The translations under genes and the position numbers were made by a program. Positions 1 to 12,000 of a DNA stretch of 33,887 bases are shown here, in pieces. Below the pieces are notes generated by a model. The model saw nothing but the letters and a program-made list of their open reading frames with translations. It did no database searches and had not been told where the DNA came from. Location of the stretch: NCBI GenBank assembly GCA_021129655.1, contig JAJOLC010000017.1, forward strand, positions 1 to 33,887. Direction: 5' to 3'. The DNA comes from Minisyncoccota bacterium. GTDB taxonomy: Bacteria > Patescibacteriota > Minisyncoccia > Phycocordibacterales > UBA918. Position 1 is the stretch's first letter. Every line of letters starts with the position of its first letter.

Positions 1-3000
1 CTCCAATATTTACTTTCGTAACCACCGATCCACAGTTGGATGATTTAGAGTATGAAATTTCTTACGGGACAGATATTACATTCGTTAGCAGCACTACTAT
101 AAACTCAACTACAACTCCGGCCGATTGGGCTAATGTGACTACACCAGCTGATATTGGGCCGTTCAATTCTGGCGATACTGTTTCGTATACGATTCCAGGT
201 GGTTCAGCTCTGACAGATGACACAACCTACTGGTGGAAGGTGCGTGCAAAAGACCCAAATGGTGCAAACTCATGGTCGCCGTGGTCTGATGCTGATTCAT
301 TTACGATTGATACTACAACGTTGGTTTCAACATGGTTCCAGACAACTCAGGAGCAGTTTGAACAGGGAACATTGAGTGGATTAGTGGCATCAACTTCGGA
401 CTCAGTAGAAGTCAGTACTCAAGTGGGTGAGTACGGTAAGGTGATAGTTACTGATGAAGATTGGTCAGAAATTACAACTCAAGTCCAATATAATAATCCA
501 GTCGTGGTGGCATCTTTGCGGTACAGTCCAACTGGTGATGTTCAACGGTCAGTTAGAGTGAGAAATAAAACTGGAAGCACTTTTGAAATTAAAGCTGATG
601 ATCCTAATGGCCTTCTCTCTGGAACTACTACTGTTGACTACATGGTTATGGAGGCTGGTACCTGGACAATTGAAGATGCATCTGGCGGTACACAAGTAAT
701 TGCTGGAACATACTCTGATGTAACTGACGTACAGGGTGGTAATAGTTATGCTGCTAGCGGGTATGGGGCTGACGTTACATTTTCTCCGGCCTTCAGTACG
801 CCACCAGCTGTTATTGCAACAGTATCAACTGAAAACGACAGTTCGTGGGTGGTTGCACACTTAAATGACGGTAATACAAGGAATAATCCACCAACTGTGT
901 CAGCTATGGGCTTATATCTGGGTAGAAGTGGACTCTCAGCAGTTCATGACCCAGAAGATATTGATTATGTTGCGTTTGAGCCTGGACATGGAACAAACAA
1001 TGGAGGAGAGTTTGATGCTGATTTTGGAGCGGATGCTCATAACCAAGCACCAGCTACTGCTGAAGCTTTCAACGCTCCCTTTGGTGCAGCACCGGAGGTT
1101 ATATTGACTATGCAGGGTGCAGAGCAGGGAGGAAATGGTGCATGGATGTCAATATATGCAGCCTCTACTATGACTGGGTCCAATTATTTTCCAGTCAGTG
1201 ACGAATCTGGTGACCGTAATCACACGCTAGAACCTACCTTAACGATTTCTTTTGAAAATAGTTCTGGAATTTTATTGAGAGACCAGTCTTCAGGTGGTGA
1301 CCTCTCCGGTACAATTTACAGTGAGCCTATCCTGTTTAGTGATGGAGCTGGACCGAAATTTGAGCAATTACTATGGACAGATGATGAGGTTGGAACTAGT
1401 ACTGCAGTCTATCAACTACAATATTTCACCAGCACTTCGTCATGGGCATTTATCCCTGATGTAGATTTGCCAAATAACAGTACCGGTACAACTACTTCTC
1501 CAATTGATTTAACAGGGTTGAATGTTTCGACTTACGATACTTTACGTATTCTTGCCACACTACAATGTGCCAGTTCAAACTGTCCAGAATTAGATGATTG
1601 GACTATTGAATGGTCTGAAGGTGTGACTATGAGCGGTACTTTGAAACAATATGACCGTAGCACAAATGTTGCAGCTGGAACTGTAACAGTATCAATTAAC
1701 GGTGGTATTCCTGTTCCAACCGGTTCAGTCGCAGCCGGGGTTTGGAGTATAGATAATGTGACTGCCTTTGAAGGAGACATTCTGACAGTCTTCGTTGATG
1801 GCGCCAATGAAGCAAATGAGGCGGTGGCTGTGTTCCAGTACGACGGTCTAGGTGATATTACAAATGTGAATATGTTTGAGGGACACCTATCACTCACTTC
1901 AGATGAACTAAGTACCACAACAATGGCCGAATTGGCCTTAGGAGATAATAGTGTAATTGGCGACGAGGATGTCTTCTTCGATGTTAGTGGTGGAGATCTG
2001 ACAGTTTGTGCAGTAGGTTCCTGTGAGGCAGCTAATCTGTATATTGATACTGGAAATATATTTATCCCAGCTTCCTCTACCAGTCAAAGTCTAACGACTC
2101 ATGACTTCCTTAATTACGGAACTGTAGAGCTTGATGGAACGACATTCAGAGTTTCTGGTTCTTGGGATAATCAGGGTTCAGTATCAACTGATATTTCCAG
2201 TCTTATATTCACCGCCACCTCAAGCGCTGAAACCGTTGATGATTTGGCTGGCACTTTGCCTTTCTATAATTTAACTTTTGGTGAAACTTCAGGAACAGCT
2301 ACTTGGACAACTAAAGACCCGATGGATATAGATGGTGATTTAGCCGTTACTTACGGAACTCTGGCTCGGGCATCTTCTACCATTACTGCAGCTAAAGCGA
2401 TTGCTACCGGAGTGAACGGTTATTGGACTGGGATTTCTACCACCACATTTGATGGGTCAGGAGCAGCTAACTGGTCTGATGCAAATCCTACTTCTCAAGA
2501 TATTGGAAGGGTGCTGGTTGATGGCGCTGTGCGTACTGTAAACGTAGCATCAGATGTGCGAGCTGATTCCATTGTGATTGGTGCTAATGATACTTTGAAT
2601 GGAGGAGGTAGTTACGATATCCAAATCGCTGGTGACTTTACGAACAATAATGTATTTGTACCAAGTACTAGTCGAGTTGTAGTATTGGGTGATTCAACAT
2701 TGTCTGCCATTACAATTGGAGGCAGTAACCTATATGCACTGCGGGCCTCAACTACCAATGGATCAGTTTCATTTACCGATGTTAGTGTTTCTTTGCTTGA
2801 TAATTTTGAATTAGCAACTGGTACAGTCACACTGCCAACGGCACTTCTTCAGGTTGGTGGTTCGTTCCTAAATACGGGTGGTGATTTTGCCCACAATAAT
2901 GCTGAAGTTAGGTTTAATGGTTCTGGTGTAGAAATAATTGAGCAGCAAGGAACCAATTTCCTAAATGCTTTTTATGATGTTTCTTTCACCGGTTCTGGAG

Positions 3001-6000
3001 CCTGGAGCTTTAATGATACGATTGCTACGACCACAAATGACTTCGAAATTCAAAGTGGAGCCGTAACTCTTCCCTCATCCGAACTAACTGTTGGCGGACT
3101 CTTTAGTGTCTCAGGCTCCGGTGTGTTTATACACAACAGCGGCGAGGTTATTCTTTTGATTCAAGATGGTAATACTGTATTAACAAATGGGTCTGATTTT
3201 AACGACATACGTATTCGTTCAGAAGGAGGTGCTGGAGCTTGGTATGACAATAATTGGGGGTACCGTAAAGCAGTAACTATTTCAGCATCTGCTGTTGATG
3301 CGACACTTACTGATTTCCCTGTGTATGTTGATGTGAGTGACTTTGACTCGGGATTCTTTGCTGAAGTAACTGCAAGTGGTGGTGATATTCGGGTGACACA
3401 AGGTGACGGCATGACTGAGTTGGCTCGTGAAATTGTTTCTATTGATACAGGAGCTGAAACTGGTGAGCTGTATTTTAATGCTAATAGTATTTCAAGCACC
3501 ACAAATACAACATTCTACCTCTATTACGGCAATAGCGGCGCTTCTGACTATGCAACTACAGACCCCTATGGTGCAGAGAATACTTGGAGCAACAGTTACG
3601 AAGGTGTTTGGCACATGAATGATGTTGGCACCACAATAACTGACAGTACTTCAGGAGGGTACACCGGGACCAAGGGTGGTGGTTCAGCCGCTCCAACTGA
3701 AGTTGATAGTCCACATGGTAAAGCTCAGAGCTTTGATGGTGGTGATTACATTGACCTTGGAGACGTTCTCGATGTCGGTTCTAATTCATGGACGATAGAT
3801 GTTTGGTATAGCCCAACTGCTGTTGGTGTGTCGCGAGCAGGGATTCTTTACAATAAGGAAAATAGCTACGAAGCTTCGGCAGGGGGTAATAATAGTCAGT
3901 ACGCATGGCGGCCGGCATGGGCATGGTATGGTGCGGGTACATTTACTACGAGTATCAATAATTGGTATTTTCACTCAGTTACCTTTGATCACATAACACA
4001 ACGTCTTTATAAAGACGGTTCAGAGGTATTTAGTCGTGCACAAACTGGTAATGTAGGTTCAAACACTGAACGTCTTCAGTTTGGTGCGCGTGGGAATACT
4101 GGGCACACATCACTCTTTACTGGGGAGATGGATGAAGTTCGTATGTCTTCTGCGGCACGTAGTCCTTCATGGCTAAAGTCAACTCATATTAACTTTGCAA
4201 CAACTTCAGATTTTTATAGTATTAGCACCTCAGAATCAGCATTTGTACGAACTTTTAGTGATGTAAATACATCAGTTCTTGGGAATTTTGTAATTGAAAG
4301 TGGGGAAGTTGTGTTTCCAACGGGAGTATTGTCAGTCGGAGGCTCGTTCGATAATGACGGTACGTTCAATTCAAACAGCGGTACAGTCGAATTTGATTCA
4401 ATAGCTGGTGCAGAAACAATCGCGGTCGGCAGCTCCACTTTCGCTACTCTTGCCTTCGATAGTTCTGCTGGTGATTTCACTATTATAGAAAACGCTACAG
4501 CAACTGTTGCTGTCGAGTTAACTGATGCTTCATCCTTCACTCTCAATTCAGGGTTCGTACTTGAGTCTATTGGAACTTTCTATACTGAGTTGGCAAACGC
4601 CACAACTACCTGGACTGGTTCAACTCTACGTTTAAGTAGTGGAACCGATTATGCGATCAACAGCAAAACAAATAGTGGTGATACATATGCAATTTTGTAT
4701 CTAACAGACGATACGGATATTAGTATATGGAACTCTACTGCTGGTACATATGCCACCAATGATACAGCTTCAATTTACTCGCAGGATCACGCTGCAACAG
4801 ATGGTGATTTGTATGTGTTTGGTGATTATGTTCGAGCGTTAGGAACGGAACATTGGAGCTATGAAACTGACTTCGACGGTGCAGATTTAGTAGCTTCTAG
4901 TACTGAACGACAAGTAAATGTCCGAGTGGTTAGTGGTGGCTCAGTCACCGCTAGCTCCTCAATACTATCTATAGCAGGCTCTTCAACAGCGACCACTACG
5001 ATTGATTCTCAGTCTGGTACTTTCACTCTGCTTGCTCAGACAGCTACAGTTACTGCCTCATACTTTGAAATGACTGGGACAGACGCCGACGGATTTAATC
5101 TAACTAGTTCCTCAACTGTTACGCTGCTAGACAATGCTTTGTTCACTATTGGTGCAGGTGTGTCTGCAATTACAGTTGATGCAACTACCATCGACACGAG
5201 TCCTGGTGCTCAGTTCTTTAACACAGACTTCGTGACTGGCGGCGGTTCAGCGAACGTTACGCTAAGCGGTGGTCCGACTTCGTACTGGTGGTTCCGTGAT
5301 GGTGCCGGTGATAGGTATGGTGAAGCTTTCGATAATGCAGATGGCGACCCTGGTTCAATTCGTTGGGACGATAGTAGTTATACTATTAATATTTCCGGCA
5401 CAGTTTATTCTGATGACGGGGCTACCGTTATGGGTGGTCCGACATGTGATGGTTTGACAACAAATGTACGAATAGTTGTTGATGGTGGTGTTTACACTGA
5501 TTCTGCAAGTTGTAGCGGGGTTGACGGCTCGTATAGTTTTGCTGGAGTGGCTTATGTCGGTGACCCTAACATTGTTGTTTATCTGAATACGAATGGAGGG
5601 GAGAATGGAACAGTCGTCACCAAGACTCCGACTGCGGATGTTACAGATTTAGATATTTATGCCGATAGGGTAATGACTCGACATGAAGATACGGCCCCTC
5701 TAACTATTGCTGACATGGTTAGTTATGATGAGACTGACGACACCGACATTAAATTTGTGGCAGCTACTGGAACTCCCGATACTCTGATAGTGAGGCAAGA
5801 CACTGAGTTGATTGTGGCATCTAGTACCATTTTCTCTCCAGGAGGGAATTTGACTCTAGAGTCAAACGGAAGCGGAAATGCTTGGGACGGTTCATTGCAT
5901 ATTGATGATGGGGCCACATTTACTGCCGCAGGAACAGAAGCTCATCTTATTGGCGGTAGTTTCTTCAACGACATAAACAGTTCATTTACTGCTGCATCAT

Positions 6001-9000
6001 CAACCTTTGAATTTACTGCTACCACTAGTGGTAAGGGTATTACTAATGCCGATGCCGGTACATTAGATTTTAATGAAGTTCAGTTCACCGGTGTAGGAGG
6101 AGGTTGGAACATAACTGCCGATATAAAAGCCGAATCAGACGTTACTGTTGCGACTGGTACAGTAACTGGTACTGGTGATATAACAATGACCTACGGTGCA
6201 ATTACTGGTAACGGTTTACTATCGATGGGCGGAGGAACTACAACTATTCTGACCAGTACAACCCTTGGGGGTAGTTCCGCTTGGACGTTTTACGACCTTG
6301 TTCTGGGTGATGGGGCAACTATTAGTACAACAACCCGCAGCGACAATGCGACTACAACAATTTCTGGTCAACTAGTTATCGAAGGTGCTCATTATCTAGA
6401 TACCGGTTCTTCAGTCTGGAGTCTCGCTGGTACAGGAGACGTTATTGTTGAAAATGGAACTATTCTTGAAGATACAAGTACCTTTGTTTATTCTGGTGGT
6501 ACCGGTTCAAATGTTCTTTCAACCAATTATTACAATCTGCAATTTGCAGCAGCCGCGGGAACTCCAACATACACTTTCCCTGTTCTCGGTGTTCTGGTTA
6601 ATAACAATTTCAATGTGCTCGGTTCAGTCACTACTACCGCTGATATAAATTCAAACGATACAGTAGTTGCTGTGCTCGGAGATGTGAATATTGGTGTGAA
6701 TGGAGTATTGCTGGCAAGTAACAACACAGCTTTGACGGTCTCTGGAAGTTACGATAATGATGGAACGTTCACCAGCAATGCAGGGGAAATAGTGTTCGAT
6801 AGTGTTGACGCCTACACCATTGCAGCCGGTTCTTCATCATTAGCTGATGTGACTCTGAATGGTGCTGGTGCGGTTACTATTACTGAAAATGCCACGTCAA
6901 CTGGCCTATTCACAATTGCTTCTGCTTCAGACTTTACACAACAGGCAGCTACCGTTCTGGCAATTGGTGGACAGTTGGATATACAGTCAGCTACTACAGA
7001 TTGGCTAGGTTCAACTTTGTCACTATATGGCGGAGGCGATTATTTAGTGAATCCAAAGACTGTTGTTGAAGAGTTTGAAAACATAGTTGTTGGAGCTAAT
7101 ACTGAAATAAGACTTTGGAATACTACAGCCACTACTACAACAGTAGATGCAGCCGGTTCCTTGTACTCTCAAGACCATAATAATATTGCTGGAGACTTGT
7201 ATATATTCGGTCTGTACCAAGAAGAAACTCGGGCTGACTACTGGAGTTACGAGACTGATTTTGATGGTGTCGATTTGAGTGGTGGAAGCGAGCGACAAGC
7301 TGATATTTATCTTGAATCATCAGCATCTGCAACTTGGACTGGAGGAAGTCTGTCAGTGATAGGTAGTTCTACTGCTAGCTCCACCGTTCAAAATCAAGGT
7401 TCTGGCACTTATTCATTGACGATTGGCGGCACAGCTACAACCGACTGGGATTATCTGTCAGTCCGTGACATAGATAGTAATGGAATTACCTTCACCGGCA
7501 CTCCAACCGTGACAGGCTTTAACCGGGCTGATTTGTTGGTAGAAATAAACAGTGCCTCAGCAATGACTGTCGGCGGCACAGCTATAAATGCAAGTCCAGC
7601 CCGAACCTTCACCGGAGTAATAATAAATGATGATATTGCTGTAACAGGAGCTGTGAACGTGACTGCAACAGGAACTTCAATTAGTGGATGGAGGTTCACT
7701 GCTCATACTGGAGATGTTTCTGGCGAAGCCTTTGATAGTGACCCAGCCGGTGACCCTGGTTATGTTATTTGGGATGACTCTGCCGCTATTATTTCCATCT
7801 CTGGAAATGTGTATGAATCAGATACATCTTCTGTTTCGAGCGCTTGTGATGATTCGACTACTAATATCGTTCTTTCAATTGCTGGAAGTATCGCTCAAAA
7901 TGCATCGTCAAGCTGTTCTTCTGCAGATGGTTCCTACTCAATCAGTGGAGTTTCATTTGGCTCGCTTGATGAATTGATGATTTACATTGATGGTAATGCT
8001 GCTAAAGGTGTTGTTGTTACAAAGGATCCCGTATCTTCCATTTCTGATATGAACATTTACGAAAATCACGTGATTGTCAGGCATGAGAACACAGCAGCTA
8101 TTAGTATCGCTGATATGTCAATTTGGGATAGTTCAGATGATGCAGACATCCAGTATACTGCTGTGACTGGTTCTCCGGACACTATAACTCTGCCAGCTGA
8201 CACCAAGCTGATTGTTTGGACTAATAAAGAATTCGAGCCGTTAGGTGATGTTGTTTTGGCAGGAGGTGGTGCTGGAGCAGCGTACGATGGAACATTAGAA
8301 TTGCTCGTTAATGCAATCTGGACTGGGCAGGGAACAGAAGCTTTGTCAGTAGGAGGCAGTATGACTCTCGGTGCAGGTGCGACATTCGCAGCTAGTAACG
8401 GCACAACCACATTTACCACGACTGGAGCAGCAAGAATAATTGATACTAACGAAGATGCCTTCAATAACGTAGCCTTCACAGGCAGTGGCAGCTGGACTAT
8501 GGCTGATACTAATGCAAACATTAATGGCGATGCAGAAATTTCCAGCGGAGTACTGACATTGTCTACCGGTACGTCTACATTCGGTGGCTCGTTCATAAAC
8601 TTAGGTGGAAGCTTCAATGCGAGTAACGGATTAGCTTTCTTTGTTGGTAGTTCAGAAACTGTAACTATGGGAGGCTCTGACCTGGCAGAGGTTGAGTTTG
8701 CTGGAGGAGATTATGTCTTTAGTGATACAAATGCTACTACAACAGAATCATTTACTATCTCTAGTGGAGATGTGACTTTACCGAGCGGAATTATGTCAGT
8801 TGCGGGAGACTTCCAAAACACCGGCGGTACTTTTACTCATAACACCTCTGAATTAGTGCTTACTAACGCGGTGTCTGGCACTGTTTTAGCTTCTAGTTCA
8901 GATCTTTATGCAGTAACCTTTAATGGCGGTGGTTCTTACATTTTTGATGATGAGAACCTAACACTACTAGATAGTTTGTTCATCCTTAATGGTACGACTA

Positions 9001-12000
9001 CACTAGCCTCCGGAACTCTGGCTATTGGTGGAAGCTTTGATTCAACTGGCGGAACATTCATTCACTCTTCCGGTACAGTTCTGTTCAACTCTGGTGATGC
9101 TGGAGAATTTATCGATGCAGACACTAGTCATTTCTATAACGTACAAATCAGTTCACCAGCTGGCGGATATACTTTGTTGTCAGATGCGACAACAACTAAT
9201 AATTTCGTGCTGGCGAGCGCTGGTGACTTCACTGCCCAAACTGGCTCAGTCTTGGTGGTAAATGGTGTCTTCCAAAATACGGTTTCTGGAGCAAACACAA
9301 CATGGTTAGGCAGTACTTTGAAGTTGGATGGAGTTAACGCCTATACTGTAAATACAAAAATATCTGGTGATGACAGGTATGACACACTTATTGTTGGAGA
9401 TGATAGTGATATTCGACTATGGAATTCTTCCGCAACGACTACTTCCGTAGCTTCTTCGAGTTCGCTTTATTCACAGGACCACGCTGCTGTTGATGGAGAC
9501 TTGTACATATATGGAGACTTCGCAATTGCTACTACATCTGAATATTGGAGCTACGCCTCAGACTTCGATGGAGCTTCCTTGACCGGTGGCAGCCGGAGAG
9601 CAGTAACTGTTTCATTGGCTTCTTATGCTACAACAACAGTGACTACGGCTGGTAGCTTAGCAATATTAGGAGAAGCTGGTGCAACTACCACGATTCAAAA
9701 TCAAGGAGCCGGCAATTATACATTTATTGTAGATGATGGTTCTCTAAATATGGAGTACTACGCACTAAGGGATATGGATATAAACGGATTGAACTTGTCT
9801 GGTAGTCCGGTTATTACTTCACTTTCATACGGTGATTACGAGTTATCAGTTGATACCGGAAGTTTGATTACCTTGGAGCAATTAACTCTTGATTCGAATC
9901 CTTCATTCACAATACTGAACACAAGATTTGCAACCTCAGCTCCTGCCACTACTGGAACTAACGTTAACCTAAGTGCCACCACAACTAATAGCTGGACTTT
10001 CAGAAATGAGTACGGCCCGCTCTCAGGAGAAGATTATGATATAGATGGAGACACAAATTGTGATTCTATCCGCTGGGATGATAGCTCATGTCTTTTGACC
10101 GAACAGACAGAATACCGATGGCGTTATGATGATGGCGGTATCGATGTTCCTGATGGAGAATGGCTTAACGCCAGTTGGGCCAAGAGGACTCGTGTTCGAG
10201 TAGCTAATAACGATAATGTCGCTTATTCAAACGCTGTAACATTAGTTACAGTAGCCTACGACTCAGATATGCAGGCTGACTTTGACGACCTACGATTCAC
10301 TTCCAGTGATGGAGTAACTGCTATAGATTTCTGGGTAGAGAAGTTCACTTCTAGTATCTCGGCTGATGTCTGGGTAGAAGTGCCAGCCTTAGCAGCTGAT
10401 GATGCTGAGTCTTTGTTCATGTATTACGGAAATGTTGGAGCAGCCTCAATCAGCTCAAGCACGGCAGTGATGATTGTAGTAGATGATTTTGAAGACAACA
10501 ATATAACTGAGTATTCTGGTGATACTTCACTTCTGACCACTGCTGCAGCTTCAGCTTATGGTGGTTCATATGGACTAGAACTAACTTCTGGTAACGAGGG
10601 CACTAGATTAACCGACGGTATTGCTCGGTTTGGTCAAACCTCAACTACTAGTCAAGGTGAAACGATTCGATATAAGCAATACGTAGATACTGGTTCAGGA
10701 AGTTCCGATGAGGCTTGTACTATGTTCGGTGTTCAGCTGCCTGTAACAGCTAACCAAAACTACGGTGTTTGTCTGGAGCTGTTTGGTACCGACCGTATTT
10801 CATTAGTTAAGGATGTTGAAAGTACTGACACCTACGGCGGGGTATCAGTCCTTGCTTCAAGTACTTTGACATACTCAACTGGCTGGTACGAAGTTGAGAT
10901 TGATTGGTTGACTGACAATACAATCTTTGTTTCTTTGTACGACAATACTGATACTCTTGTTGCTACAACAACTGCAACTGACAGTACTTACACTTCAGGT
11001 GGATTTGGATTTACATCATGGGGTCAAAATGGAGGTTGGGATAGCTTCACATCTCGTACCTATATGGAAACTGACCCAACAATATTCCTAGGAGCTGAAC
11101 AGATTGGCGGGGGAGCAACCTACGCTGCAGCTCAAAACACTCAATCACCAAATTTCCAGGTTGGCGATGTCGCTAGGTTACGATTAGCTATTGAGAACAC
11201 CGGGCTAGATATTACTGGTCAACTGTTTGCTCTAGAGTATGCCGCCAAAGGTGTCGCGCCTAGCTGTGCGGCAGTTGATCCTGGTAATTATGTTGCTGTG
11301 CCAGTTGATGCATCATGTGGTGTTAATGCGATATGTATGGCGACGTCAACTAGTGTAGCCAATGGAGTAGCTACTACTGACTTGCTGGATGTAAACAGAA
11401 ATACATTTACTGCCGGTGAGTTTGTTGAGGATCCATCAAATCAAACTTCTGGAATTGATGTTAATCAAAACTTCTATACTGAGTTAGAGTACGCTATCTC
11501 AGTAACTGCCAACGCATCAGATCAGAGCTATTGCTTCAGAGTTACTGATAACGGTTCTGCTTATGATTCATACGTAAATGTGCCTGAAATAACACTTAAG
11601 TTCGATCCAGTAATGAGTGCTATCACCTTTAATGAAGGGAATGATATTACCTTGCTACCGGGAGCCACTACCACCGTATATGCAACAGGTACAGCTACTG
11701 ACTTAAATGGCTATGCAGATTTAACTTACGCTAGTTCTACTATGTACAGAAGCGGTGTGGCTGGAGGAGCAGCTTGTAGCGCAGACAACAATGATTGTTA
11801 TATCTCAACAACCGCTTCTACTTGTTCCTTTACTAACTGTTCTGGCAATAGTTGTACTGTAGAGTGTTATGCAGATATATACTTCCATGCTGATCCGACC
11901 GACACCGGCAGTACTTATGATGGTCAGGAGTGGCTGGCGTTCGTAGAAGTTGAAGACTCAGCTGCCGGTTATGATTTTGCTTCTGCTATAGGGATTGAGT

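Noticed and set aside
8066-8617. Minus-strand 183-codon frame inside the giant gene
   Set aside because: It lies wholly opposite a coherent repeat-bearing frame and has no ribosome-binding site or recognisable domain; a shadow frame.
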